Under the pieces are notes generated by a model, which saw only the letters and a program-made list of their open reading frames with translations, was not told the origin of the DNA and did not search any database. Of a stretch of 64,000 bases of DNA, positions 14,090 to 28,300 are shown piece by piece. The position numbers and the translations under genes are program-made. Position 1 is the first letter of the stretch. Every line of letters starts with the position of its first letter. The stretch lies in assembly GCA_021234155.1 (NCBI GenBank), contig JAJEKV010000062.1, positions 4,219,025 through 4,283,024 of the forward strand, in the 5' to 3' direction. This DNA is from Isoetes taiwanensis. Lineage: Eukaryota; Streptophyta; Lycopodiopsida; Isoetales; Isoetaceae.

Positions 14090-17000
14090 GCTCTGGAAAA
14101 GATACACGTATTATATTATTAGTGACACAAATGGTTAGTAGGCATTGTCACTTATGTCACTAATGTTGTTCTCGTCATCATCGTTGTCATGCCATGACAC
14201 TATAGATGCCAGCACATCATATAGCATTGCTGCATCAAGATACAGCCGCTATCAATAATCTACACTAAAATATCGTTGGTCGGGGACTTGATGAAACAAA
14301 TCGCTTCCGGATAGCTGTAAAGCTCATCCGCCAGTATTTCTTAGCGATAGTTTTCATCCTCGCCAGTCACAGCACACGCACCTTACCTAAAATAAAGGTA
14401 GAAATCCACCATATCATCGACCTCAAAATACACGCTACGATGAGTGGTTTCCAGTACTCGCCGGTGCTTATCATCGATAACCTCGCTGCAGCTGAGGAAA
14501 ACCCTAGTGATAAGCCTTTCGCTTAGATAATGTATATATAGAATCGCTTCCTTATCCCTCAAGATGAAGTCGAACATGCCGCTACCACTCAGTATCAGCA
14601 TTAATCACCAACACAAACAAACGCAGACAACACAAATATACCGTGAGAATAGCATCACTCAAATGCAGGAAAAGTATCGACAAATGGTGGAAAACATGAT
14701 AAAATAAACTTGTACAAAAATACAATAAACAAAGAAGGGGAGGTGGGTTCAAAGAGAATAAGGTAATCGTTGAGAGAAGAGGAAGCAACATGAGACGGAT
14801 GCAAGTAAACGCCACCGAAATAGCTTAACTCCCAACCCAACGCATATACTACCAAGATGCATGCACGACATGTATGCTCGCCCCATTCTAGAAATGGCTT
14901 ATCCGGCTGTCTCGATCGACAAGCGCATTCTAGAATGGGGTAGAAATTAATAAAATCAGCCGACACAGAGTATTTCATAGTTCAGATTTAGGACGAAGGT
15001 TGTACAGCGTCGAAAGGATAAAGGAAGAACGCCAATTACAACCAAAGCCCTCCCGCCCGAAACAAATTAAAAGAGAATAAGGTACCGAAGAGGAAGCGCC
15101 CTTCTCAGCACTTTATTCTCTTTGATTTGTTTCCAAAAGCGTGGGAGGGGCCTTCCTCGCCTCGGGTTTGGCTAATTTGGCGCTAAGCTTTCCCACGGCC
15201 CTTTCTTTTAGCCTTCATCCTCGCGACCTTCGGCCCCCATCCTAGCTCGCTAAGGGTCCTTTTCGCATTCTTTGTTGGTTTCCATGCGAATGCAGCGTAA
15301 GAATGCTCTCGACCCGTAAAGGGAACCCAAGATTCTTGCTCACATCTATACATGCATGCATTGCATATGCGCCGCATGCATGCATCAGCATGCGCTTTGG
15401 GGCCGCTTCTTCAAAGTTGGGCCATACGGTCATGAGTTCTTCATCGACGCTTCATCTACGCCTTCCCCCGCCAGCATCTTTCATTCTTTGAACCCACCCT
15501 CCTCCCCCTCTTTGTTTATTATATTTTGTACAAGTTCGCTTTATCATGTTTTTCCACCCGCGGGTGATGCTTTTTCCACCTAACGGGTGATGCCATTCTC
15601 CCATATAAGCTCTCTCGCCATGTGTTGGTGGATGTGCGTGTACAAAAGTTGGCTTAAGTTTCATCCGCTTTGACTTCCATGGGGTTTCTTTTGGGAGCCG
15701 CATTCTATGCCTTACGCTTGTCTATTCTCGTCGTAAGGGCTTATCACTAGGGTTTTTCTCGAAAACCCTAAAGGGCTGGTTTTAATCCCTAAGTGATGTT
15801 TTCTACAGTACATCACCCACTCATCTATATTAGGTGACATTTGTTTCAGTCCAAATGATATACTGATTTTCCCTTATTTCCTTTCTCAGGTAGTCTTCTA
15901 TGCGCCATCCACCGGCCCAATTGCAGAAATCACGGTGATGAATGAGAAGTTTATTTCAGACTTTGCTTCATTCCGCCATTTTCTACAATGGCGGATAGTG
16001 GTGGTCAAAGATTACGGCTACCCATGTGTCAGTGTCCACTATATCATAAGATCGCTATACCGCCGAAACACGACGGTACCGGCCTCGTGTTTTCGGTGAA
16101 AACCCTAGTGATAAGCTCGCAAGAAGGGCTTGACAACGCAGGCATAACGCTTCAAAACTCATCTAACGGAAAACGAACATAAATAGCGCTGGTCAGTATC
16201 GCGATATCAATAACGTAAACAATTAGTTACTAAACTAAACTCCGCATAACACACGCTGCACACGAGCAAAAAATACACAATCAGTAGGGGAGGCGGGCAG
16301 TAATCGCCGGTAGTGCCGATGAAAAGTCGGCGCAGAACGCCTAACTCCACCGAACGCAGATATGCCGCCGCGATGCATGCTTAAACATGCATGTTTAGTC
16401 GGCGACCGACGTCTTCTATCGGCGACTTAATGGGACAAGATTGTTCAACAAACCGGGCCAAAGCGATCTTAACAGTTCAGATCGAACAGACGACGCGCAG
16501 CACAACATTTAAAGAAACCAGTTCGCCAAATGTGCAGTTTCCCCGAAACAATTCAAAGAGAATAAGTCGTCGGTAGAAGAGAGCCGATGATGCTGAAATA
16601 CGTAATTCACCCATAGCCAGCCAAGAGCGTAATAAACATGCATGTTTCGCCCCATTTCTGTATATCCGATGTCCGGACGATGATTCCCAGAATGACCAAG
16701 ATGAAATCAATGAATGCCGGTCATCAGCGATTTCATAGCCAGGATCGACGGCAAACACAAGATAAAGCGTCGGTAGACGCCAGCGAAGAAACGCCAGCTC
16801 GCCAAACAAGCAGAAGAAGCCTCGCCGAAATACCGCAGGCGGGTATCGCCGGTGAAGAGGAAGCGCCGCTGATGGGCAAAACAGCGTAATCTCCCCGGCA
16901 TGCGCCGCCGCATGCAAAAAACATGGCTGCCGTCTCATTATCGGCTATCCGGATGTTCTATCGACAGAGTTACACGTATATAAATAAAGTTAGCCTGTTA

Positions 17001-19525
17001 GTGTCACCACTTGTCGACGCAGCATGCCGCCGCTGATTATACGGCTACCGGTCGTATTGTTTTACATCGCTATGCATCACCGACACATCGGTTTTATGTC
17101 AATCATTATTAACGTTGTAATAGTTATCACCTGACGTATACCATATTGGTCAGCATTTAAGTTTTATCATTATCATATCATTAATATGTCAACACCTGTC
17201 AATGCTGTTATTGGATGTCGCCACTATAACATCGTCATATTCGCGGCGAGTGTCGCCTCGACATCAAATATTCGTTATATCAGTGAAGCCAAACTGTTAT
17301 GTCAGCCGCTGGTCATTTTTACAACAGGGCGTCAGCAGATGACTACACTTTTCGCATGCAATAAGATAGAATCGTCACACCTCATAGACTTCGCAGTTAA
17401 TGGAAAGATCATAAACTGGCGACGTTTGGCGATGGGTACTGGCGCCGCATTTCGGCGCATAGTTATTTGCGAAGGTATCGCGCACTCTGGGCAGCCAACA
17501 TTTAAAGCTGCATTACCGCCTTTCGTCGCCTAAGTAGATGCGTCTTCCACCATATTACAACCATGGGCCGCATAAACCGTTGTTATCAAGTCTCTATGTT
17601 TTGCACTTTCGCACTGCCTTCAATGGCTTAAAAGTCTTAAAAGTTATTGACGATTGGGATTTCGGAATGCATATCCTGCTTTTCACATTTTCTTTTTTGC
17701 TATGCAGGCATCAGCTGAATCATAAAGTTATTGGGTCGTGCGGCAAATAGTTCTCGGCATGTTTGATAACCGCTATTTTCTTTCTTTTTCAAAAACAAAA
17801 GTTTTCCATGATTTGCCTATCTTCAGCTCGAAGAAAATTAATTACGTGCATCTACGCATTTGTGCTTTATTGTTATCTATACCAACCGTGCTCAGTTCTA
17901 GTCTTCAGTTTTCCCACATTGCGCCACATACGACGCAGAATGCGCGCCTACTGGTCACACTGCCTTTGCTGGCGGGCAACCTCTTCGTACTGCTCCCCAC
18001 CAAAATTTCGGGACATAAGAAGATGAAGGTAACAGCTATGCCAGCCTTCTTTGCTTTATATCGTTACTTCTTTATATCAGATGTCTTAAACTTCGTTCAA
18101 ATAATGGTGCCAGTAAATATGACGGTAGAATATAAATTTGTTTGATTTCAAATTGCTCCGTGCCAATCTTATGTATACTCGTCGCGGTATTCGTGAGCTT
18201 CCGTTTAATAAATACAAAGATATTTTGGCATGCTGTTCTCGTAATATATGTATGAATTTGGTACTGCGAAGCCTATTTATCTGCCAACTGTGTCTGCTAG
18301 CATTCATCGGCTTATCCAGCTAACGGCAGAAAGCCGATAGCCAACGCTGGGGAGAAATTGCTTATGTCTTCGCGATTTACCGACTGCTAAAAGCCGCTTG
18401 GCTATGTCGTTTCCGATTTGCTTACGCTATAGCTCATCGGCTTATCGTTATCGGCAATCATTAAACAGTCGCTCTGGTTGGCACGTTTGCTTGCCAGCCA
18501 AATTATTGAATTCACGGGTTAAAAGTTTATGAAATTCCACGTCTGCCGATATCGCTTTTCATGTTCATATCAGCCGTAGCGTGCTCTAAACGCGAATCTA
18601 AAATTGCTGAATATAGTGACACAGCTGAAAGCGTATTCTGGGCAGATATAAAGTGCTCAATACAAAGTTAGTCAATACTATCGTCTTCAAAGCATAAAAA
18701 TAATATGAGCTCATGAAATGGCTGGGCTGTCAATGGGAGTGTTCCCATCTCAGAAAATGAGATCGGCATGCATTTCTGATGTCGGCATGTAATCTCATTT
18801 CAGTTTTTGTATAGCTTAAGTTTGTGTTTGATTCAATCAATAGATTGAAGATAAAAGTGAGTTTCAATGGTGTAAGCACCCTTTCACAAACTTATATAAC
18901 ATTAGTTGCGATTTTTGTGCTATGTGAACACATAACATATTACATTTGTTTTCACATATCTTTCTTTCTTTCTTTTTTTTCCTAGTGTCTCATTATTGCT
19001 GTTTTTAGTATTGTTGGTACTAAAATATACCGATATTTTAAATTAAGCTTTTCATGCTTGGGTGAGCACGGTATAAGGACATTACATTATTATTGACATT
19101 TTGGGGAGATATTGTTACGTTGCGGCCAGATGACACTATGGCTGTGCCAGCCAGCAGCTATTTATGTCGGAAATGTTGTGAGATGGCAATATATAAGCGT
19201 TTTTATTTGCATTAATACCTGTCGGGCAAATGACCCAGTATAAGTAACATGCGCATGATGTTATATGTGAAATCATATTACGATGCTAACGTCATAACGG
19301 TAACACTATAGCCGATGCCAGTAAAGTATCGTCATTGGGCAATATGGCGATCCTATAAGTAGCGCCGACGCGCCAAAGAGCACTATAAGCGACATTAGCA
19401 TTGCCACATTATTGTCAATGGCATGTGACACACCGTGCCGCTGTTACAGGGGCACTTGGAGTTGTGTTATTTTCAGCAAACGGCACGAGTGATATAACGG
19501 CCTCATGTTCTTTCAGTGCATGCCG
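14090..19525 (-). mobile_element. Left-arm mirror of the CACTA element
   Basis: TGTCAC-rich subterminal repeats at 14090-14260 and 16990-17060, and again at 19240-19410, reverse-complement the subterminal regions of the right-arm element. The block 14300-16970 mirrors the fold-back repeats of 47.7-50.75 kb, with several CATTCTAGAATGGG-like sites. The element end lies near 19520 (TTCTTTCAGTGCATG instead of TTCTCTTGTAGTGCATG). Confidence 0.75.
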
Positions 19526-22375
19526 TAATGTCAAATTGTGTTTACGCATGCTCAGTCACGGCGTTACCGCCGCTAATGTTGAAATATCATTTCACAGCAT
19601 AGACAATATCTCGACGCATCAACATGTTGTTTCATAGCGAGTATTTGCGCAAAGCGGCAGCTTGTAAATACCGCAGTTGAGAAGAGGCCGTCATGGCTGT
19701 TCTTCAGGTTTCAACAAACACGCTTCAATGCTTGTATTTAAACAGTTAAATGCATTTCCGTGGCGCCAGCATGTGAAACGCTTCTGACATTGTCAAGACA
19801 GCAATGTTGGCGTGGTGCGACAGCGAAGATCTTTATAAAGATGCACGCAATTACAGCCCCTGAACAATCAGTTGCCAGCTTACCCCGCCGCCAGTGCCTG
19901 GTCATTGAAATTGCCGCTGGAGCCGTCTGGTCGATCGCTGCCGTTGCAAAGAAATACATTACATAGCCAAGCTCTTCTTCTAGATTTAGAGTTACTGGGC
20001 ATAACGTCCGGACACACTTTGTATAGTGCATTCTTTCTCATTACTATTGCCTCAAATATTGTAAGAATTTTCTAGTCGCTTCAATGAGGAAGCTTTGTGT
20101 TCGGTCATGCCGATAAAACCCCGCGCCCGCCATATACCGCTCAACTGTAAAATGCTTCCAGCAAAGCGTGTATCTTACGACCGTATTTTGCCGCCCGCCG
20201 TCTCGCATCAGTTACGTCAATGCATCATCCTCAGCGTACCGAAATGCTTAGCTTCAGCCATCGCCAGCCATAATTTCGTATCTGCATATAGTGCTACGAT
20301 AGACACAGTCTTCCCTCGCTCTAAACAGACACATAACTCATCATAACTCATATCAATATCTTTTGTTCCAACATTCAAGTTGCGTCCATACAATATATGA
20401 CGGCATACTGCGTATTCATGCTCGGGGTCCGTGCCGCATCATACCATCTCATTCAAAAGTGTTTTGAAATTAATTAAAATCGCCATCCTGATTCGCAGCC
20501 AATGCCAACAATAGCTCGCGTTCATCTCGACAAAGAGAGTAAATACGTCACTGGCATCGTCTTTCTGTTGCGTTGCCATTTCAGCTGGTCGTTTCAGCTT
20601 TCAGGCCTGAAATTTTCGTCAACACTGATACTTTGTACAGCGACTGCTTGCCAATGATCTCAGCCACAGTGTCGTAACGTCCAGAAGCATACTCTTCCAG
20701 CCATTCATCGTTTACGCCGCGTAATTTCATAAATTCCTTGTCATGCAGCGATTTTAACCATTAACGACAATATTATTGTGAAAGCAAAGCCAGCCCACAC
20801 CGCAGAACATACATTTCAATATTGTCATGAATAACTGCCGACCCCTAAAATGACAGCAGTATCAATACAAAGAATTTCCGCGATATGACATCAAGTGAAT
20901 TGTAAATGGAAGATACCGAAGCCGAATTACAAAGAAGAGCCGTTGCGCTTCATAAGCGTGGTCGCCAGCGTTATTGTTGTCGTCGCCATTGCCTCGATTG
21001 TCGGGTAGCATTCTGTAAATAAACTCTCTTCGCAGCGTTTCGATAAACATTTTCGGGAATTCAGATCACAACACCATATTGCTGCATATTCACGAAAATA
21101 ATGGATTGTTTACGAGTGAAAGTTCAATATTTCGCATACCTCCCTGGCGAAAGGAAGGCGCAGCGACACTTTGCATCTGTTAGCCACCTTTCAGCCGGTG
21201 TCATCGGTTTGTTACGCTCGATTTCAAGACATGTCGCACCTGACGCCGTAGCTTGAAGGCAACTTCCTTGTTTGACATCGCAGTTGTGATCTGGTCACCC
21301 ACTATTTTAACAGCATAGCACAATACTCCTACGTACTGCAGCTCTGGGCCATGCTGAAATTCATTTTATCGCTATTCTTGGTGTCATTGTAGAGAACTCA
21401 TTTTCAAACCACAGAGTCAATGTTTATTAGCAATGTTGCACCGCTTTATAAAGATACACATGCAACAATTCACAAAGAATGCTTCGTATCCTCAGTAAAG
21501 TAGGGCGATGGCGAAGATGCGTACCATCTAAAAGCAGCTTAGAGCGCAAATCACCCGCAAAAGTACTCCAAACATCGGAAAATCGTGAACTTCGTTATAA
21601 ATGTAAACGCTAACAAACAATACCTGGGAGTTAACTATTTATCTTTGCCCCAAGAAGTATTGTTATCCTATACTGCAGATCGACATGTTACACCCACCGA
21701 AAAATTTACTGATTTCCACGAAAGAAAAACGCAGTACCGCTGTTACGCTGGGTAAGTGTTTCGAGTGTTCAAAGGCAATAACATGCTTTGCCCGCACACA
21801 TATATGCCAGTTTTGTCCAACGTGACTGGCGAAGCCGCATATGCGTCGGTGACGGATTACGGGAAAGCCGAACTTCGTTCAGCATACACGCACGACGATC
21901 TTTCACCATGATACTTTAAGATTAGGTAACTTTCACCATGCTGAAGCCAGGCATGCTGCTACCAGCAGCCACATAGCCTGCATGCCGCTGGAGATTCGCG
22001 CAGCAGAGTATATGCTGTGTCATCAGTGTCTTTCGAAGAATAGTTGTCTTCGGGCGACTCAAATGCAACTTCGCCATAGATCGCTTCACCAACATCACAA
22101 AAGCGATTTTTTCTCAAGCACATGAATTCAATCAGTAAACAACACAGAAGTTTTTGTCAGCTCACTGGTCTTCAAGAGATTAACTAACAGACAAGAACAC
22201 TAATAACATCTTGGTGCTTAAATGCGAGAGATGCATTTTATATACCACAAATTCCTTTCCCTAAGAAATTGCAATATTCCATCCGCCATAATCAACATAA
22301 ACTTTCTCGTTATTTAGTTGTCAGTCAGCCGCCATGTTGTCGTTCCCAGCCCAGTTAACCAGATTTCATCTTTAC
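19526..22375 (-). mobile_element. Left-arm mirror of the copia pol
   Basis: The 5' limit is anchored by AACCAGATTTCATCT near 22360, the reverse complement of the stretch at the copia protease start (about 41590). The other limit is anchored by the LTR/CACTA junction near 19520. Protease text is still guessable just before 22360, but no domain can be translated. Confidence 0.7.
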
Positions 22376-25300
22376 AAGCCTCTTTTCAAATATCATTCAC
22401 GCCTAAATGGTCGATACATTCTTCGTCAGGCCGCGATCATGGGATATCGCTACTTTCGGCTTGGGCAATGTTCTTCCCCGCCAATATTTACACAGTTTGC
22501 CGCGTAACAGCCACCGCTTCATTTCGGGTCATCAAACCTGCGCTCATCTCATCCGCGCCTGGCGTTTCATAGCCGCCAAATTGTTTGTGTCAAATCACAG
22601 CACGTTTAGTGAGTCAAACAGTATCGGTCACGCCGATTGGGTAAAGAATAAAGAAGCGAAAAATAAAAGGTCGTAAAATACAAATGCGAAGAAAACTCCC
22701 CGATATATCATCGAGAATACATGAGTTTAACGGTAGAGAAAATGATGGAGACAAGAATCAAAATCCTCACTCCAAATCAATGCCAGTTTTACCATATGGC
22801 ATAATTTACCGCCTGTCATACTGCCGTATTGCAGTTTACCGAAGCGAGTGCTGATTTTTGCAGAAGGCGGCAGCGTCGAATGCTCTAAATACGCGAGATT
22901 TTCGCCTTCTTTGGCAACAATTTCGGCGTACCGCCGCTGGTCGCTGGCCGCGGATTTATACCAATTTACTAATACTGACCTCGGTGCCGACAGTTCGCAC
23001 CGCATTTATTAAAGATTCAATACCTCATCAAAGACACCGCAGTGGGGAAGTGTTCGCTGGGAACCTTCGAAAACATCCGCTGGCGAGCGCTGCCGGCGAG
23101 CGTTTGCACAAGCGTTTGTCGCGCGAGAGAGTATTTAGACGATTGTCGATTTACATCGGTCGGCAGTCCGTAGCGCAATCATCTTTTCGCATACATTTGC
23201 CAAATGGGACACCGTATTCCATGAGAAGCAGTGTTCGCAATGCCGCTCGCTGCAATGTTGATGTCGCAATTAACAAAGCGTTTTGTGCAAACATAAAATT
23301 ACTGACGGGCGAATCAGAGCGAATCGGTGCGCTTCCGCAGTATTGGGCGTCGACGCTGCGGCGTCGTTAACCACGCCATTGTGGATGCCAGGTGCAGTTA
23401 TCTCTACTACGTCAATAAACGCCGATCCTCATCTGGGCATCGCGGAAATCGCCAGAGTCCAGTCGCCATTGCCTTCCGATGACTTCAGTCCGTGAAGATA
23501 ACCGCCGCTGGAGACAGTGCCGTGCTACCTGCAGTTATTGTTGATATCGGCTGCTGTCGCCGCCTCGGCTCAAGAACAGCGTCTCCATCGGCAGGTTCAT
23601 CACCTTCAATGAAATGAAAGCATGGTATAAACGATTACCAACCTCGGCAGAGAAATTAATGCCTGCAGGGCAGCACGCTGTTACCTGTGTTTACGTAATT
23701 GTGCAACGGAGACCAGAGGCTGGGCCTTCACACGTCAGCCAAGCCCGCCAGTTACAGGTAAGATGGCAAGCCGTACGGCCTCGCGTAAAGAAGTGCTGGC
23801 GCGATGATCTCTCGAGCGGCCAGACAGTTTTGTGGGTTAAATGTACCAATGTACCGGATGTGGACGCCACCGCCCGCAGTATGAGCAAAATCATGAAATA
23901 GCGGTGCCGAACAACACGCGAAGATTTATCGTACCGATCCCGCGACAAAGGAGCGATCGACAGGTTGCAGTGCTCGTTCACGCAGCACCGCCGTGTCCGC
24001 AGTACCACGCGGTCATTTCAGCTTGTGTGCCTGTCGGTCAAATACCGCAAGATGCCGCGCCATCACATATTGTTCGCATAAGCTGAAGGCGCGAAAACAT
24101 CTTTTGTGAAGCCGCGAGAGCAAGATCAATGTATTCTCGCTGATTTGGGTGCCAGAGCTGGTCATGTTGATTTTCGTTTTATTCGACATTTTGTTTGCAT
24201 CATCATGGAATCTTCGCAGAGCGCGTTCGTGAAAGATGAAGGTTATTTCGAGTGGAGCGAAGCCGCACGCAGCCGGAAAGTTGGCTCGGTGATGCTACTG
24301 CGCCACTGTTCGGGAGCCGGTTGTCGTAATTAAAGCCGCGCCGTTTGAGATCATATGAGTTTATCCTTGTTCCAGCGAGTTTAATCTCATTCTGTTGGCA
24401 GCCACTCTGAATATGCCGATCGTAATCGGAAGTCGCTGATCAAATGCAGCAAACCGTCACTGGAAATACGCCCGTAGTATTCGAAATATCTCATTCAAGA
24501 CATGCGGCAGCTCCCGAACGGGCGAAGTGCTTGCGTGCTCCATGTAACCTGAATCGCTCACGAAATTTTTCTGGCCGACGCTGGGATGACCCAAGCTGCC
24601 GATAAAGAGCTTGTCGATTTTAGATGCAGTGACGCCGGAAATGTGATGAGAACGGTGCCGGGCTGGTGAAACAGGGAGACGTTCAAATATGTTCTGGTTT
24701 TGAAAGATGATGCTGCCGGGCGCGTTTTCACGAAGCTTCGCCGGTCGCGAATGGGGATGAGTACCAGCGTTGATGAAATCCTCGACCGAGAGGATAATAA
24801 CGAGATGGCTCGTAGGCACCTGGCGTGATTTCAGCTGTCGCATTTTATACCACTACGAAGTAGCATTGTCGTAGCCTGGAGGCCAATCACATCGGCGGGG
24901 ATGGCCACGCATGCTCAAAATATGTTAGCCAAGTCCTCAACGCACGCATCGCCGCCACATTAACGCCACTTCCGACGCACGCCGACGATAGCCGTGTATT
25001 TTAGCAATCTCTGCTGTGTATAACACACATGTTAGCACGCACTTCATGCACATAATGTGGGTTAATACTTTTCATGTAGAAATATTTTCGTTACTCAGTA
25101 AAGTGTCTTCTGACACCTCAGCTCTAAATCCATGTCTATTTGTGGTGAAACCCCTGCTGCCAGTTCTGCTTAGGAGTTGTGCTTACGCCCCGTGAGCCGT
25201 GGCCCCATCTTCCCGTGACGTTGCTCCGTTAGAATAGCGCCGACGTTTTCTACTGAGCCAGTCAGCAGATAATAACTGTGTCAGGGAGCCACCCAGTGAG

Positions 25301-28300
25301 CCCAGTATTTGCTTAAAATCGCTTTCTATTATAGAACTGGAAGAAAGTTTGCATTCATTAAATTGCTCATAGTTATTCCAGAGTCTTATCTCGACACTAA
25401 CTGTGCCATTCCATCCTGGCGATAGATTAGATTCAGCTCCTTAGTTCTTTCCCGCGATGCAAGGCGGACGATGTATCTGAACCTTGTTGGGGAAGGGGTG
25501 AGGGCCCCAGCGGCTTGTAGCAATCGGATTGCCTGCATAAGAATTAATACTGCTGTGTGAAGGCCGTACCGCATGAAGAAGGAGGTTCATGCCCTATTTT
25601 AGTCCATTGCGTGTGTTACCGTGGTGACTGGTGCCCACGGTTACCACGCGCGTGAGGTATGCCGACACTCGCCGGCTGCGCGGTTCTTTCCAGTTTGGTC
25701 GCTGATAAGAGGCCCGGAGGGAAAGTGAGTCTTACTATATCGGAGGATGATCTCCAGAATTTCAGCGTACCGCCAGCGGGCCAGTCCCCGACACTTCGCC
25801 AATGCCAGTGCGCACAGAGGGCGATGGAGGGGACACCCATGCCGCTGCCGCCGCCGCCATTTCCACGCTTACGAATTCTCGTCGCCATGACCGGAATTCG
25901 TCAGTCATACCTCTTTGAGTCGCCTTCAGATTCCATGCGATAAAGCACCGGCAATTGGCGCGTATTGCCGATAATACCGGCGTCGGAGAGTTCGCTGGTG
26001 TACCTACTGGCTGGCGTTTACGCTTCCCGCCAGTAGTTCTGCTAATGTGGTAGAATACCACCACGCCACGCGCAGCGATATGAGTGCAGGAAGTCGCGTG
26101 GGGAAGAACTGCTTAACGGCAGAAGGTCGAATACCCAGTAGGGGATCAATAATGGCAACGTTATCGCCATGTTCCAGCAGTAACGACTTCGGGATAGGAA
26201 CGCGAAATTTTCCTCATTTCCTTGTAATATGCAGCCAGTATCACGCACTGGATTCGACAAGACAAAAATCTATCGCCCAAAATTTTCCAGCGAGGAACTA
26301 TCGCCGTACCAAATTGTTTTGAAATGGCACGCCAGTCGCGGACATCGGTCAAAAAACATTTATTTAGCCCCATAATGTGGTAGTGCTGATAAGTAGTGAA
26401 TTACGAATAGCATGCTTTACTCAACTCCAAATGTACTATATTCGACAATGTCGCTCCAAAAACTAAACTTTGCTTGGAGTTTGCATGCCAGTCGCGAGAT
26501 CAATGCTGTGTCGGAAATAAAAGCGCGTAGATTTTGGCCCGCAGGTGTTATTGTTAACAGCAACCTCGAACTTCGCCTTCGTTGGCGGGGCCGATAAATC
26601 AGTTTTTCGCCTGTTCTGAACGCTGGCAATGAAGCTCATTTATCCGTGCGCATGGTCTCTAACCAAACGGCCGCTCAGAAGCGCCGCCAAACCACCACGC
26701 GAAAAGTCGGCTGGCCGTATTTTCATGCACGCGTAGTGTCGCCGCCTTCTGACGAAGCAAGATATCGACCGTATCGCATCGCCAATCGCCCAGGCGTATC
26801 GGTCACCTTCCACGGGATCTGTATATCGCGAGGCATGAAGAAGAATGGAAGAATCGTGAGCAGCAGAAGAATACTGGCGCGTTCATCTTGTTATCTGCAT
26901 AGTGACAGTACCGGGAGCCAGGAAAGCAGTATCGCAGCAACACATTACGAACGCCGTGAGAAGAGGAGGAAGACAAAGCAAAGCGTAAGAAAGAAGGGTG
27001 CTCGCCGATAGCTGTGAAAGTCGAATGCTTCACCAGTTCACCCGTCGCCGTCATGAGCCGTCACCTTCCCCGGCTCACTGTCGGTCAGACTTCAACTGTC
27101 GCCGTAGTGGAAGTTTCAAATACTCAAAGTATCGCGTAGCTCTGAGCGGGAGTTGTAGGGCCTAGCCCGCCGCTGGCTGGAGCCGTCACGTGCACGTCAA
27201 GATATGCTAAAGCGAGGCCACCCAGGCGCCATGCAGTGGGAGCATGCAGTACATGAAGAAAACGTGTCGTTCATCGGTAGGCGCATCATCCCAGCGCCGA
27301 AATTTAAACAATAAAAGCTCGCCAATGCCAGCCGAGCGTAGAGAGCGCACGCGGGACAGGTTACTCCGCCAAGCTGCCTGCCTCTGGTTTCACGCGTTCT
27401 CTTGCCGTTAGTCGGTGATGCGCTCACAAGATTGCCTCACCGCGATGAGGCGCCGCCGGCAATGCAAGAGGTTTTCCGGCCTGATTCAACGTTCGCACGC
27501 CACGCCAAGCGATCTCAATGCGACAGCGAGTCTGCTTAAGTCGCATAAAGGAGAACGCTTCTAGAACCTTTTGAATACTGAAGTACCTTTTGTATGGGTA
27601 TACTTTGTGTACCCACTGTATTTAGCCGGGATTAATTAGGCAGTTGCTCGCTTTATCAAAAGAACAGACACATATCGAAAAATCCACCACAAAATGTCAA
27701 GAAATCCAAATTTTGTTTGAAGTTTGCGTTAGAGTTCACAAACTCGACAATAAAGTGGGTCAATTTATTTGAAGAAATCATCCTTACCACTCATTGGACG
27801 CTGATCAAAATGGGACGACAAAATTCATACCGTCGCAGAACTAAACTTTGCCGGAGCCGGTACGCTAAGTCGCGAGACTTCCTTACTATTTCTCTCACCG
27901 CACTTCGTTCAACCTCAGCATACACTTTGCGGTTTCAGTTCGTTCAAACATCTTCATTTCAAATTCATTTTGACTCAGACACTGAATTACCCGTCTCTTT
28001 CGTCACCACAAATAGGTTTCCCCAAACAGACCATTCTTCGCATAGCACCCCTGTATAAATCTTCCCGCAGTTTATTTTCACCGGCGCCGCAACCGCTTGT
28101 TACCTTCAGCAATAATCGGTAACCTTCATCGGCGGCTGCCGCCAACGCCATACGCCGGTGGTCGACGTCGCACCGCCTTCCACATCTTCGTGCAGCGAGG
28201 TGATGTCCGTGCAAGGTAAACCTCAGCCATGCCTGTTCAGCCTGCCGCTAAAATTCTCTTGCGCCTCGACATCCCCGCAAAAGTGCCAGACGACGCTCAA

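Noticed and set aside
16477..16938. A 153-codon minus-strand frame
   Set aside because: It lies in the left-arm mirror of the 47.7-50.75 kb fold-back block, and its residues show no domain.
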